A DNA stretch of 64,000 nucleotides from [Streptosporangium] indianense (GCF_021474405.1 NZ_JAKEIO010000026.1:1-64000); one strand, 5' to 3'. Shown: positions 8,813 to 18,263, numbered from the stretch's first letter. Program-made: numbers and translations. Notes: generated from the sequence alone by a model not told the origin.

Positions 8813-9211
8813 ATGACTGCACGATTCGATGCCATCGGCCTGGTCGTCTCCGACATGGCCGCCTCCGTCGCGTTCTACCGCCGGCTCGGGCTCGTCTTCC
8901 CGCACGGCGCCGAGGAGCAGCCGCACACCGAGGCCGCACTGCCCGGCGGGCTGCGGCTGATGTTCGACACCGAGGAGACGGTCCGTTCCTTCCTGCCCGG
9001 GTGGCGGCCGCCCGCGGACGGGGGCCGGGCCTCGCTGGCCCTGCGCTGCGACGGACCGGAGGAGGTGGACGCGTTGTACGACCGGCTGGTCGGCTCCGGG
9101 TACCACGGTGAACTCAAGCCGTGGGACGCCTTCTGGGGGCAGCGGTACGCCGTCGTGCACGACCCGGACGGCAACGGGGTGGACCTGTTCGCCCCGCTAG
9201 CCGGCGAGTAG
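8813..9211 (+). CDS. VOC (glyoxalase/bleomycin-resistance fold) protein
   Basis: The 132-residue protein shows the two beta-alpha-beta-beta-beta modules of the vicinal oxygen chelate superfamily: [22 protein letters not shown] at the start and [19 protein letters not shown] at the end. Members include glyoxalases, dioxygenases, and antibiotic-sequestering proteins; the residues here do not discriminate. The ATG at 8813 is the only sensible start. Its 3' end overlaps the convergent AraC gene by 15 bp (9197-9211), so the two transcripts are antisense at their ends. Confidence 0.82.
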   Translation: MTARFDAIGLVVSDMAASVAFYRRLGLVFPHGAEEQPHTEAALPGGLRLMFDTEETVRSFLPGWRPPADGGRASLALRCDGPEEVDALYDRLVGSGYHGELKPWDAFWGQRYAVVHDPDGNGVDLFAPLAGE

Positions 9212-9880
9212 CCGCCCCAGTGGAAGCCCCGAGAACTCCCTCACGTCACGGGCCAGATGGGCCTGATCGGCGTAACCGGCCCGGGCGGCCGTCTCCGCGA
9301 ACGGCACACCGGCCCGAGCCAGTGCCAGGGCCCGGTGCAGCCGCAGGATGCGGGCCAGGGTCTTCGGGCCGTAGCCGAACGCGGACAGGGAGCGCCGGTG
9401 CAACTGCCGTGACCCGAAGCCGAGTTCGTCGGCGATCGCGGCCACGGGGCGGCCCGCGTCGAGGGCGGTGACGACCTGCCGGAGCAGCGGGTCCGGGGGG
9501 TCGGCATCGCCCGCCCGCCGCAGCGCCAGCTCTTCCAGACCGCCGGCCGGGTCGGCGGCGGCGTTCACGGCGCCGGCCAGACGCCGCACCCGCGCGGCCG
9601 GCCACAGGTCCGCGAGCTCGACGCGCCGGTCACGCAGCTCGTGCGCCGGTACGCCGAGGAGCGCCGGGGCCGTGCCCGGGGGGAAGCGGACTCCGGCCCA
9701 GGGGCCCGTCCCGCCGTCCGGGAGGTGGGCGCGGGTGTCGGGCCCGGCGACCATCAGCCGTCCGTCGTGCCAGAGCAGATCCATGCATCCGTCGGGCAGC
9801 ACCCGGACCACCCCGTCCCCGGACGGGGTGTTGGTCCACGCCACCGCCCCGGGCAGCCGCGACGCCCGCTCCACGTACAC
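9197..9880 (-). CDS. AraC-family transcriptional regulator
   Basis: The 227-residue regulator has a short N-terminal sensing region ([23 protein letters not shown], typical of the DUF6597/AraC subgroup) and a C-terminal AraC double helix-turn-helix (about residues 140-225; [30 protein letters not shown] and [24 protein letters not shown]). The GTG start at 9880 lacks a strong ribosome-binding site. The start lies just 36 bp from the edge of a minisatellite (9917-10091) that therefore occupies its promoter region. Target genes are unknown. Confidence 0.82.
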   Translation of the reverse strand: MYVERASRLPGAVAWTNTPSGDGVVRVLPDGCMDLLWHDGRLMVAGPDTRAHLPDGGTGPWAGVRFPPGTAPALLGVPAHELRDRRVELADLWPAARVRRLAGAVNAAADPAGGLEELALRRAGDADPPDPLLRQVVTALDAGRPVAAIADELGFGSRQLHRRSLSAFGYGPKTLARILRLHRALALARAGVPFAETAARAGYADQAHLARDVREFSGLPLGRLLAG

Positions 9881-10279
9881 GAGGGCCAGGCTACGCCGGA
9901 GCTGCTCCCCGGCGCGGGGCCGGGCGCAGGGCCGGGCGCAGGGCCGGGCGCAGGGCCGGGCGCAGGGCCGGGCGCAGGGCCGGGCGCAGGGCCGGGCGCA
10001 GGGACCGGGCGCAGGGACCGGGCGCAGGGACCGGGCGCAGGGACCGGGCGCAGGGACCGGGCGCAGGGACCGGGCGCGGGGACCGGGCGCGGGGCTCCCG
10101 GCCCCGCGCCACGGAGTTCGGGGACGGGCGCGTGGGCCGGGCCCACAGACCGGGCGCAGGGCCGAGTGCGGGGCGGGGCGCAGGGGGCCAGGTCGTGTGA
10201 ACCGGGCACGGGGCCGGCGCCGCGCCGTGCCGCCCGTCCGGTACTCGCGCCGCTGCGGCCCGCCCGGAGTCCGGTGCCG
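9881..10279. repeat. G/C-rich minisatellite in the intergenic region between two AraC genes
   Basis: Positions 9917-10000 hold seven exact head-to-tail copies of the 12-mer GGGCCGGGCGCA. They pass at 10001 into seven copies of the 13-mer GGGACCGGGCGCA (10001-10091; the last two copies end in G). Further degenerate copies follow to about 10190. The change from 12 to 13 bp rules out a coding repeat conserved through the whole array. The array lies directly upstream of the leftward AraC gene and downstream of the second AraC gene, so copy-number change could affect expression of the first. The rest of the gap holds no gene. Confidence 0.85.
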
Positions 10280-11215
10280 CTACGCCACCCTCCCCCGGTA
10301 CTCCACCGGACTCACCCCGTACACCCGCTTGAACGCCGTCGACAAGGCGAACGCGCTGCCGTAGCCCACCGTGCGGGCAACCGCGTCGAGGGTGTCGGCG
10401 GAGTCGCGCAGGCGGTCGGCGGCGAGGGCGAGGCGCCAGCCGGTGAGGTAGGACATCGGGGGTTCGCCCACCAGGGCGGTGAAGCGGCGGGCGAGGGCGG
10501 CGCGGGACACCCCGGCCTTCGCGGCGAGCGCGGCGACGGTCCAGGGGTGGGCCGGGTCGTCCTGGAGGAGCCGCAGGACACCGCCGACGACCGGGTCGGC
10601 CAGGGCCCGGTACCAGGCCGGTGCCTCCGCCCCGGGGCGAGCGAACCAGGCCCGCAGCGCGGCGATGACCAGCAGGTCCAGCAGCCGGTCCAGGACGATC
10701 TCCTGCCCTGGTTCGTCCCGGACGATCTCCTCGGTGACGTACGGCGTGAGCGGGCAGTGCCACACGTCGGAGGTGAGGCTGAGCAGCGGGGGCAGGGCGT
10801 CCAGCAGCCGCCCGCCGACCTCGCCCTGCACCGGGTAGGTGCCGATCAGCATCACGGTCTGCCCGTCGAGCCGGTCGCCCCAGGTCCGGACGCCCAGGTC
10901 CATGGAGCCGTTGAGGGGCCGTCCGTCGGGGTAGCGGCACTCCTGGTTCGGCAGGATGACCGCCTGCGGTGCCGTGCCGGGGGCGTCGCCGCAGGTGTAG
11001 GGGTCCGGGCCGCGGGCGATGGCGAGGTCCCCGGCCCGCAGCCGCGTGTGCTCGCCGGTGTCCGGCACGATCCAGGCCGCGCCGCGGACGACCAGCATCA
11101 CCGTGAGCGGGGCCCGGTCCTCCACCCGCACCGCCCAGGGCGGGTCGAAGCAGGCCCTGATCATGAACGCGCCCCGCGCGCGGGGACCTTCCAGCAGACC
11201 TGCGAGAGCGTCCAT
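10280..11215 (-). CDS. AraC-family regulator with N-terminal cupin sensor
   Basis: The 311-residue protein has an N-terminal cupin of the AraC_binding_6 type (about residues 1-170, including LRAGDLAIARGPDPY). The C-terminal AraC domain (about residues 215-310) carries AALAAKAGVSRAALARRFTALVGEPPMSYLTGWRL and AVARTVGYGSAFALSTAFKRVYGVSPVEYR. I chose the ATG at 11215 (MDALAGLLEGPRARGAFMI); an in-frame start 63 bp upstream would run into the divergent promoter. It is divergent from the NmrA-like gene (start 11297) with 81 bp between starts, an arrangement common in which the AraC protein controls the reductase. Confidence 0.87.
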   Translation of the reverse strand: MDALAGLLEGPRARGAFMIRACFDPPWAVRVEDRAPLTVMLVVRGAAWIVPDTGEHTRLRAGDLAIARGPDPYTCGDAPGTAPQAVILPNQECRYPDGRPLNGSMDLGVRTWGDRLDGQTVMLIGTYPVQGEVGGRLLDALPPLLSLTSDVWHCPLTPYVTEEIVRDEPGQEIVLDRLLDLLVIAALRAWFARPGAEAPAWYRALADPVVGGVLRLLQDDPAHPWTVAALAAKAGVSRAALARRFTALVGEPPMSYLTGWRLALAADRLRDSADTLDAVARTVGYGSAFALSTAFKRVYGVSPVEYRGRVA

Positions 11216-11296
11216 GCGGCCAGCGTAGACGCGGTCGTATGGGAATGAGCCGTTCAGCGATGGTTCCGTGCGGCGCACGGCAGTTGACTCGACGGC

Positions 11297-12190
11297 ATGA
11301 CGAACACGGCGCAGAACACGACAGAAAACACGACAGAAAACACGACAGCGACGTCCGCTCGGGTCCCGCAGGCCGCGACGGTGGTGGTGACGGGTGCCTC
11401 GGGGCGTACCGGGAGCCGGGTGGCGAGGGCCGCCGAGGCGGCCGGGCTGACCGTGCGGGCGGCGTCACGGGCCACGGGGTTCGACTGGTGGGACCGCTCG
11501 ACCTGGACGGACACCCTGCGCGGCGCGGACGCCGCCTATCTGGCCGTCCCCTCGGACGTCGGCGCTCCGGGCGCCGCGGAGGCGGTCGGCGCGCTCGGGC
11601 GTGAGGCGGTCGGGCTCGGGGTACGGCGGCTGGTGCTGCTGTCGGCGCGGGGCGAGGACCAGGCCCTGCCCACCGAGGAGGCGCTGCACGCCTCGGGCGC
11701 GGACTGGACGGTCGTACGGGCCGCGTGGTTCGCGCAGAACTTCAGCGAGGGGCCGCTGGTGGCGGAGCTGCGGGAGCGCGGGGAGCTGGTGTTCCCGGCC
11801 GGCGAGGTACCCGAGCCGTTCCTCGACGTGCGGGACGTCGCCGACGTGGTGGTGGCCGCGCTGACGTCCGGCGACCGGTACACGGGGCGGACCCTGACGC
11901 TCTCCGGGGCGCGGCTGCTGACCTTCGGGGAGGCCGTCGCGGAGATCGCCGGAGCGACGGGGCGCCCGCTGGTGTACCGGGCCGTCTCGACGCGTGACTA
12001 CGGAGAGGAACTGGCGGGCTTCGGTGTGCCGCCGGACGAGGTGGCGGGTTTGACGGAGATCTTCGACACCCTGCTCGACGGCCGCAACGCGTACGTCTCG
12101 GACGGGGTGCGGGAGGTGCTGGGCCGGGCGCCCAGGGACTTCGGCGACTTCGTGCGCGAGGAGGCCGCGGCCGGGACCTGGACGGCCTGA
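11297..12190 (+). CDS. NmrA-like NAD(P)-binding protein
   Basis: The 297-residue protein is an atypical short-chain dehydrogenase of the NmrA/SDR_a5 group. The dinucleotide-binding motif GASGRTGS occurs at about residues 33-40, and the fold continues with VVRAAWFAQNFSEGPLVAEL and DVRDVADVVVAAL. Members are NAD(P)H:quinone oxidoreductases or redox sensors, so the reaction is open. The N-terminus has a 12-bp triplicated unit giving NTTENTTENTT, a hydrophilic extension before the Rossmann fold. The divergent cupin-AraC gene is the probable regulator. Confidence 0.83.
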   Translation: MTNTAQNTTENTTENTTATSARVPQAATVVVTGASGRTGSRVARAAEAAGLTVRAASRATGFDWWDRSTWTDTLRGADAAYLAVPSDVGAPGAAEAVGALGREAVGLGVRRLVLLSARGEDQALPTEEALHASGADWTVVRAAWFAQNFSEGPLVAELRERGELVFPAGEVPEPFLDVRDVADVVVAALTSGDRYTGRTLTLSGARLLTFGEAVAEIAGATGRPLVYRAVSTRDYGEELAGFGVPPDEVAGLTEIFDTLLDGRNAYVSDGVREVLGRAPRDFGDFVREEAAAGTWTA

Positions 12191-12203
12191 GAACCGCGTG
12201 CGG

Positions 12204-13370
12204 TCACTTCTCCTCGGGCGGCTGCCCCTCCCCGTTGACCTGCGTGCTCTTCACGTGGCTGTGCTTCACGTGGGTGCTCTTCACATGGGTGCGCAGCCGG
12301 GCAGAGAGGTCCTCGGGGGGCAGGAAGCGGGACCAGCGCTCGGGGAACTCCGAGGGCATGTCGGGGTCGGACTCGCCGGTGGCGGTGGCGCGGGCGACGT
12401 ACTCGGCCACCTGGGCCTGCCGCAGCCGCTCGTTGGCCTCGCGGGCCGCGGCCGTCGCGGCGGCCGGCCAGACCCGGTCGATGGCGGCGTTGACCGCGGC
12501 CCCGACGAGCACGGCGAACGCGGACACACCGATCCACAGCAGCACGGCGACGGGCGCGGCAAGGGAACCGTAGATCGTGGGGCCCTCGACCGTGCTGGTC
12601 AGGTAGATCCGCAGCAGAAAGCTGCCGAGCACCCACATGCCGAGGGCGACCAGAGCGCCGGGGACGTCCTCGATCCACGGGGAGCGGACCGGGACGGACA
12701 CGTGGTACAGCGTCGTCAGGAAGGCGATCGACAGGAGGATCACCGTGGGCCAGTAGAGGATCTGGACGAGCGTCGTCGACCACGGCACGATCCGCACCAC
12801 GGCGTCCGGCCCGGCCACCATCAGCGGCAGCGCGACCGAGCCGATCAGCAGGGCCACGATGAACAGCAGGAAGGCCATCAGACGGGTCTTGACGATGCCC
12901 CGGACGCCGTCGAGGCCGTACATCACGGTGATGGTGTCGATGAAGACGTTCACCGCGCGGGAGCCCGACCACAGGGCGAACAGGAAGCCGATGGAGATGA
13001 CGTCGGGCCGGCCGCCCTTCGTCACGTCGTGCAGGATCGGCTGGGCGATCTCGCGGACGCCCTGGTCGGACAGGACCGTGCGGGAGGCCTCCAGGAGGTT
13101 GGTCTGGAGGCTCTGGATGGTGTCGGCGCCGGTCCAGGCGTCGACGTAGCCGAGCAGTCCGATCATGCTGAGCAGCAGCGGCGGCACCGACAGCAGAGTG
13201 AAGAACGCGGCCTCGGCCGCCAGCCCCAGGATGCGGTACTCGACGCAGGAGTTGACGGTGTCCTTGACCAGCAGCCAGGCGGTCCTGCGCTTGGAGACGT
13301 TCCGGTAGAGGGCCCGCGCCCGGTGGAGGCGCCCGGACGGCGTGTCGGAGGTTTCACTTGCTGGCTGCAC
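12204..13370 (-). CDS. YihY/BrkB family membrane protein
   Basis: The 388-residue integral membrane protein has about six transmembrane helices (for example AAFFTLLSVPPLLLSMIGLLGY, LMAFLLFIVALLIGSVALPL and VAVLLWIGVSAFAVLVGAAVNA). The YihY family was once called RNase BN in error; its true function is unknown, though BrkB is linked to serum resistance and transport. The GTG start at 13370 leaves 110 bp to the divergent acyl-CoA dehydrogenase. The C-terminus carries a distinctive cytoplasmic tail of repeated His-Val-Lys-Ser units (HVKSTHVKHSHVKSTQV) encoded by imperfect 15-bp repeats. Confidence 0.87.
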   Translation of the reverse strand: MQPASETSDTPSGRLHRARALYRNVSKRRTAWLLVKDTVNSCVEYRILGLAAEAAFFTLLSVPPLLLSMIGLLGYVDAWTGADTIQSLQTNLLEASRTVLSDQGVREIAQPILHDVTKGGRPDVISIGFLFALWSGSRAVNVFIDTITVMYGLDGVRGIVKTRLMAFLLFIVALLIGSVALPLMVAGPDAVVRIVPWSTTLVQILYWPTVILLSIAFLTTLYHVSVPVRSPWIEDVPGALVALGMWVLGSFLLRIYLTSTVEGPTIYGSLAAPVAVLLWIGVSAFAVLVGAAVNAAIDRVWPAAATAAAREANERLRQAQVAEYVARATATGESDPDMPSEFPERWSRFLPPEDLSARLRTHVKSTHVKHSHVKSTQVNGEGQPPEEK

Positions 13371-13480
13371 CCCCTAACGGTATCCGCCGAGGCCGGGCCC
13401 ACTCACCCACAGGCCGGGTCTTCGCCGACCGGTCCGGTTTCACCGGGTGCCAAGGTGCTACCCCGGGGTACGTTCGCACC

Positions 13481-15115
13481 ATGGCAGGCAGCACCCACAC
13501 CGTGACGAACCAGGTCCCGCCGCTGGTCGGGTACGACGTCTTCTCCGCCGACCGGTCTCTGACCGACGCGGTCGACCGGCATCTCGATCCGGAACTGCGC
13601 GACGACGTCCTCGGCGAGCTGGCGGCACTCGGCCGGGCCTCCGGCTCGGCCCAGGTGCAGGAGTGGGGGCGGCTGGCCAACGAGAACCCGCCGCGGCTGC
13701 TCACGCACGACCGGTACGGCAACCGCGTCGACGAGGTCGAGTTCCACCCTTCCTGGCACCGGCTGCTCGGCAAGGGCGTCTCGGCGGGACTGACGGCCGC
13801 GTGGGACCGGCCGGCCGGGCATCTGCGGCGGGCCGCCGCCTTCCTGGTGTGGACGCAGGTCGAGGCGGGCAACGGCTGCCCGCTGTCGATGACGCACGCG
13901 GCGGTGCCCGCCCTGCGCACCGACCCGGACCTGGCGGCCGAGTGGGAGCCCCGGCTGACGTCCATGATCTACGACCGTGAGCTGCGGCCCGCGCACCTCA
14001 AGGCCGGGGCGCTGTTCGGGATGGGCATGACGGAGAAGCAGGGCGGCAGCGACGTCCGGGCGAACACCACGGCGGCACGGCCCCTCGCCGAGGACGGGAC
14101 GTACGAGCTGACCGGCCACAAGTGGTTCTGCTCGGCGCCCATGTCCGACGGCTTCCTGGTGCTGGCGCAGGCGCCGGGCGGGCTCACCTGTTTCCTGGTG
14201 CCGCGGGTGCTGCGGGACGGCACGCGCAACGTGTTCCGGATCCAGCGTCTCAAGGACAAGCTGGGCAACCGGTCGAACGCCTCCGCCGAGGTCGAGTTCG
14301 ACGGGACGTGGGGGCGCCGGGTCGGCGAGGAGGGGCGGGGGGTGCGCACCATCATCGAGATGGTGGCGGCGACCCGGCTCGACTGCGTGCTCGGCTCGGC
14401 GGGGCTGATGCGACAGGCCGTGGCGCAGGCGGTGCACCATTGCACGTACCGGGAGGCGTTCGGCGGGAAGCTCGCCGACAAGCCGCTGATGCGCAACGTG
14501 CTGGCCGATCTGGCGCTGGAGTCGGAGGCGGCGACGACGCTGGCGCTGCGGCTGGCGGCGGCCTACGACGACGGCGGTGAGCAGGAGCGGGCGCTGCTGC
14601 GGATCGCGGTGCCGGCCGCCAAGTACTGGGTGACCAAGCGGTGCCCGCCCGTCGCCGTGGAGGCGGCGGAGTGCCTGGGCGGCAACGGGTACGTCGAGGA
14701 GTCCCAGATGCCGCGGCTGGTGCGGGAGTCGCCGCTCAACTCGATCTGGGAGGGCGCGGGCAACGTCCAGGCGCTGGACGTGCTGCGGGCGCTGCAGCGG
14801 GAGCCGGGGGCGCTGGACGCCTATCTGCGGGAGGTCGGGCAGGCGCGCGGCGCCGATCACCGGCTGGACGGGGCCATCAAGAGCCTGCTGACCGAACTCG
14901 CCGACCTGGAGGGCGTGGAGGGGCGGGCGCGGCGGCTGGCGGAGCGGCTCGCGCTGGTGCTCCAGGGGTCGCTGCTGGTGCGTTTCGCGCCGCCGCAGGT
15001 CGCCGACGCGTTCTGCGCGGGGCGGCTCGGCGGCGACGGGGGCGCGGCGTTCGGCACGCTGCCGCACACGCTGGATCTGGCCTCCGTGGTGGAGCGGGCC
15101 CGGCCGGTGTCCTGA
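13481..15115 (+). CDS. AidB-like acyl-CoA dehydrogenase family protein
   Basis: The 544-residue flavoprotein resembles E. coli AidB (DNA alkylation response) more than chain-length acyl-CoA dehydrogenases. Its length, the N-terminal extension with NQVPPLVGYDVFSADRSL, and FGMGMTEKQGGSDVRANTT are all AidB-like. HKWFCSAPMSDGFLVLAQA and AAECLGGNGYVEESQMPRLVRESPLNSIWEGAG, in which the Arg and Ser-Ile-Trp-Glu-Gly motif bind FAD, also fit. In E. coli AidB binds DNA and lessens alkylation damage, but a role here is inference. The ATG at 13481 is chosen because upstream sequence loses family similarity. It is divergent from yihY and is followed 277 bp later by a GAF regulator. Confidence 0.82.
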   Translation: MAGSTHTVTNQVPPLVGYDVFSADRSLTDAVDRHLDPELRDDVLGELAALGRASGSAQVQEWGRLANENPPRLLTHDRYGNRVDEVEFHPSWHRLLGKGVSAGLTAAWDRPAGHLRRAAAFLVWTQVEAGNGCPLSMTHAAVPALRTDPDLAAEWEPRLTSMIYDRELRPAHLKAGALFGMGMTEKQGGSDVRANTTAARPLAEDGTYELTGHKWFCSAPMSDGFLVLAQAPGGLTCFLVPRVLRDGTRNVFRIQRLKDKLGNRSNASAEVEFDGTWGRRVGEEGRGVRTIIEMVAATRLDCVLGSAGLMRQAVAQAVHHCTYREAFGGKLADKPLMRNVLADLALESEAATTLALRLAAAYDDGGEQERALLRIAVPAAKYWVTKRCPPVAVEAAECLGGNGYVEESQMPRLVRESPLNSIWEGAGNVQALDVLRALQREPGALDAYLREVGQARGADHRLDGAIKSLLTELADLEGVEGRARRLAERLALVLQGSLLVRFAPPQVADAFCAGRLGGDGGAAFGTLPHTLDLASVVERARPVS

Positions 15116-15392
15116 TCCGGGAGGCCGCTGCGCGCACGCGCGGGGTCGGTGTGGGCGGGGAGCGGGGGTGGTGCTGCGCCGACACGGCACCACCCCCGCC
15201 GTACTGGCCCGTTCGAGCCGCTGAACGCCGCTCGGGACGGCGCGGATCAAGTTTCGGACACGGCCGGGCCGTCCACCAGGGTTGCAGGGGGTTGCAAGTT
15301 GCTGCTGACTGTGTGCGGACTGTGCACGCCCTCACGGGGCAGGCGGCACTATGAGACGGACAGTCAAAAGCGACTCCGGGGGGCGCACGCGC

Positions 15393-16670
15393 ATGGACGT
15401 CACGCACTTGGCCGCCGTCGACAGCACCCGGGCGGCCCGGGTCCTCAGCGAGGTCCGCGCCGCGCGGCTGTCCGGGCAGCCCACCCCGGTGTCACCGCGT
15501 CCGGTGATCGAGCGGTCCTGGGAGCGGATGCTGCGCGGCGGCATCGACCCGGACCACGACGTGCGGATGGACCCGCTCTCCCGTGAGGAGGTGCAGCGGC
15601 GGCGCGAGACGTCGGTATTGCGCCATGTGCTGCCGGTGCTGCGGGAGGGTCTGCTGGCGGCGGCGGACGTCGCCCACCACATCATGGTGGTGGCCGACGA
15701 GGACGGCCGGGTGCTGTGGCGCGAGGGCAGCCCGCCGGTGCTGCGCAAGGCGGACGGGCTCGGCTTCGAACTGGGCGCTGACTGGCGTGAGGACGTCGTC
15801 GGCACGAACGGCGTGGGCACCCCGGCCGTGGTGCGCCGGCCGGTGCAGGTCTTCGCCTCGGAGCACTTCGTGCGCTCCCAGGCCGGCTGGACCTGTGCGG
15901 GCGCTCCCCTGACGGATCCGCGGGACGGCCGGCTGCTCGGTGTGGTGGACGTGAGCGGGCCACTGGAGACGATGCACCCGGCCACGCTCGCCTGGGTCGG
16001 TTCGGTGGCCAAACTGGCCGAGGCCCGGCTGCGGGAGATGCACGTGGAGTCGCTGGAGCGGCTGCGGGCGGTGGCGGCGCCGGTGCTGGCCCGGCTGGGC
16101 GGCCGTGCCCTGGTCGTCGACCCTGACGGCTGGACGGCGGCGGTCAGCGGGATGCCGTACGTGCGGCGCGTGGCCCTGCCGAAGTCGCTGTCGGCGGGCC
16201 CGGCGCGGCTGCCGGCGCTCGGGTCGTGCACGCTGGAGCCGCTGGGCGGGGGCTGGCTGGTGCGGGCGGTCGCCGACGAGCCGGTGCCGCACGGCCCGGC
16301 CCGGATCGTGCTGGACCTTCGGCCTGCGCGGCACTGGTCGGTGCAGGTGCACGGCGGGGCGGGCTCCTGGACCCGGGAAGTGAGTCCCCGGCACGCGGAG
16401 TTGCTGTACCTCCTCGCCCTCCACCGCTCCGGCCGCAGCGCCTCGGGCCTGGCGGCGGACGTGTTCGGGGATCCGGCCCGCACGGTGACGATACGGGCCG
16501 AGATGTCGCGGGTACGGCGGTATCTCGGGGCGTTCCTGGAGCACCGGCCGTACCGGTTCGCCGAGGAGGCCGAGGTCGAGGTGCTGCTTCCGGACGATCC
16601 CCGGGACCTGCTGCCCCACTCGACCGCGCCGGCGGTGAGCAGACAACGCAGAGCCGCACCGACGCCCTGA
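15393..16670 (+). CDS. GAF-domain regulator with AcoR-like sensor
   Basis: The 425-residue protein starts with an AcoR-type region (RPVIERSWERMLRGGIDPDH) and a GAF domain (about residues 85-210). That domain carries the characteristic ADWREDVVGTNGVGT, EHFVRSQAGWTCAGAP and GRLLGVVDVSGP patterns of acetoin/glycerol-metabolism activators. Unlike AcoR it has no AAA+ sigma-54 domain and no FIS helix; the C-terminal part (RHAELLYLLALHRSGRSASGLAADVFG) looks like a winged-helix DNA-binding domain. A start 42 bp upstream is also possible. Its last codons and stop fall inside a 33-bp tandem duplication (16664-16729). The preceding 277-bp gap shows nothing definite. Confidence 0.75.
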   Translation: MDVTHLAAVDSTRAARVLSEVRAARLSGQPTPVSPRPVIERSWERMLRGGIDPDHDVRMDPLSREEVQRRRETSVLRHVLPVLREGLLAAADVAHHIMVVADEDGRVLWREGSPPVLRKADGLGFELGADWREDVVGTNGVGTPAVVRRPVQVFASEHFVRSQAGWTCAGAPLTDPRDGRLLGVVDVSGPLETMHPATLAWVGSVAKLAEARLREMHVESLERLRAVAAPVLARLGGRALVVDPDGWTAAVSGMPYVRRVALPKSLSAGPARLPALGSCTLEPLGGGWLVRAVADEPVPHGPARIVLDLRPARHWSVQVHGGAGSWTREVSPRHAELLYLLALHRSGRSASGLAADVFGDPARTVTIRAEMSRVRRYLGAFLEHRPYRFAEEAEVEVLLPDDPRDLLPHSTAPAVSRQRRAAPTP

Positions 16671-16729
16671 GGTTCACCGCGCGTGCCGCACAAGCCGCCC
16701 TGAAGTTCACCGCGCCTGCCGCACAAGCC
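16664..16729. repeat. 33-bp tandem duplication spanning a stop codon
   Basis: Two adjacent copies, 16664-16696 and 16697-16729, begin GCCCTGA and differ at only two positions (G/A and G/C). The first copy includes the stop codon of the GAF regulator (TGA at 16668-16670). The unit contains TTCACCGCGC and TGCCGCACAAGCC. Because 33 is a multiple of three, the duplication looks like slippage of a gene end rather than a regulatory repeat. Confidence 0.8.
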
Positions 16730-16886
16730 GCATCGACGCCCTCAGGGGTGCATCTTTCGCATATTTGCGGGGTCTTCGTCCGCGGCACCCCTCACCTGCC
16801 GTAGCATCCCTCTACGGACCACCCCACCTGCTCCTCCGTCAACGTGCGGATCAACAGGCGCAGTTGGTCCGTACCGGGAGGACGTT

Positions 16887-18197
16887 ATGAAGCATCGCGG
16901 CAGACACCGGCGGCGCAGACGGGGCAGGGCGCTGCGCGCGACCCTCGCCGGGACGGCCCTCGCGCTCACCGCCGCAGCCACCCTGATCAGCGCCTCGCAG
17001 GCCACCGTCGCCGACGCCCCCGGGGCTCTCAAGCCGGTCGCCGTGTCCGACGGGGCCGGGCAGCCGGCGCTGGCCGAGCACCGGGTGCCCGGGCGGTGGC
17101 TGGACCGGCTCGCTTCGAAGATGGGCCGGCCGGTCGGCGTGAGCGCGGTGCTGGAGGGCGCCGACCTCCCGCTGCGGGACGCGGCCGGCTGCCCGGCCGC
17201 CGACCGGCACAGCCTGCCGGTGGAACCGGCGGCCACGCGCGCGTACTGCTTCAGCAGCTCCGACACCCGGGGCTGGCGCGCCGGCGCGGTCACGACGTCG
17301 GGCGACGCGGACGACGACGGCCGCTGGGGTGGCAACCGCGTGATCCTCTCCGGCTGGACCCGGGGCGCCGAGGGCGGCTCCCTGGACGGCCCGGCCCCCG
17401 GGCAGGGCCTGGCCAAGGTCGCCTTCGTCGACGCGAACGACCCCCGCGCGCCGCGCTACACCTGGGCGCTGCTGGCCGTCCCGGTGGACGGCGGGCGGGA
17501 CTACCGGGGGCTGGTCTCCCCGTTGTCGGGCATGGTCTGGTACCAGGACAAGCTGCTGGTGACGACCCGCGAGGGCGACCGGGACGCGCTGTACGTGTAC
17601 GACCTGGACCGCATCCAGCGCGCCACCGTCGACTCCGACGCGGTCGGCCGGGTGCGGGGCGGCTGGGCGGCGCACGGCTACCGGTTCGTGCTGCCGGCCG
17701 TCGGCGCGTACGCCCTGCCCGGCGGGGACGGCGGCGCCCGTCCGGCGACCGTCTCCCTGGACCGCAGCACCTCCCCCGACAGTCTGGTCGCGAGCGCGTG
17801 GGCACCGGCGGACGACGACCGGCGCACCCGGTTGTGGCGTTACGCGCTGAGCCGGGACCCCGCCCGGTCCGGTCTGCTCGCCACCGACTCCTCGGGGAGA
17901 GCGGCCCCGGTGGAGGCGTACGAGACGAAGACGACCGAGGTGCGGGGCGTGCTGGCGTACCGGTCGGGCTGGTACCTGGACCGGGCGGCGGGCACCGAGG
18001 GCGGGCACGGGACGCTGTGGCGCCAGGACACCGAGGGCGCGCGGGCCGCGGAGTGCGGTACGGACGAGACGCGGCAGTGCTGGAGCGGCGGGTCGGGTTC
18101 CCTGTCCTACTGGGAGGAGACCGGCGAGGTCTGGTCACAGTCGGGGCGGATGCTGTTCGCGCTGCCGCTGGCGTCGGTCGACCGGGCGCTGCGCTGA
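16887..18197 (+). CDS. secreted protein of unknown function
   Basis: The 436-residue precursor opens with an Arg-rich n-region (MKHRGRHRRRRRGR) and a hydrophobic core (LAGTALALTAAATLISAS), so it is exported. The n-region carries no clear twin-arginine motif, and Sec export is more likely. The mature part has a beta-rich look with repeated aromatic and Gly residues and paired cysteines (GCPAADRH, AYCFSSS, AECGTDETRQCWSGG) that could form disulfides. No catalytic motif is recognised; segments such as VWYQDKLLVTTREGDRDALYVYDL suggest a beta-propeller-like extracellular protein. It sits between the GAF regulator and a GNAT gene. The proximal promoter region is 157 bp long. Confidence 0.7.
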   Translation: MKHRGRHRRRRRGRALRATLAGTALALTAAATLISASQATVADAPGALKPVAVSDGAGQPALAEHRVPGRWLDRLASKMGRPVGVSAVLEGADLPLRDAAGCPAADRHSLPVEPAATRAYCFSSSDTRGWRAGAVTTSGDADDDGRWGGNRVILSGWTRGAEGGSLDGPAPGQGLAKVAFVDANDPRAPRYTWALLAVPVDGGRDYRGLVSPLSGMVWYQDKLLVTTREGDRDALYVYDLDRIQRATVDSDAVGRVRGGWAAHGYRFVLPAVGAYALPGGDGGARPATVSLDRSTSPDSLVASAWAPADDDRRTRLWRYALSRDPARSGLLATDSSGRAAPVEAYETKTTEVRGVLAYRSGWYLDRAAGTEGGHGTLWRQDTEGARAAECGTDETRQCWSGGSGSLSYWEETGEVWSQSGRMLFALPLASVDRALR

Positions 18198-18263
18198 CCG
18201 GCGCTGTCCACGGAGCGGGCCGACGATCGACAGACGAGTGGGTCAGGTGATTTTCTGACCCGT

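Noticed and set aside
9917..10091. CRISPR array
   Set aside because: Copies are contiguous 12-13 bp units without spacers, and no cas gene is near.
9641..11248. A long + strand frame giving a Gly-Pro-Ala-Gly repeat protein through the minisatellite
   Set aside because: The repeat part is collagen-like only because of the 12-bp unit, the 12-to-13 bp switch breaks the periodicity, and both flanks are antisense to AraC genes.
12198..13505. A His/Gly-rich + strand frame opposite yihY
   Set aside because: It mirrors the yihY coding strand, and the membrane protein has proper transmembrane helices and a family match.
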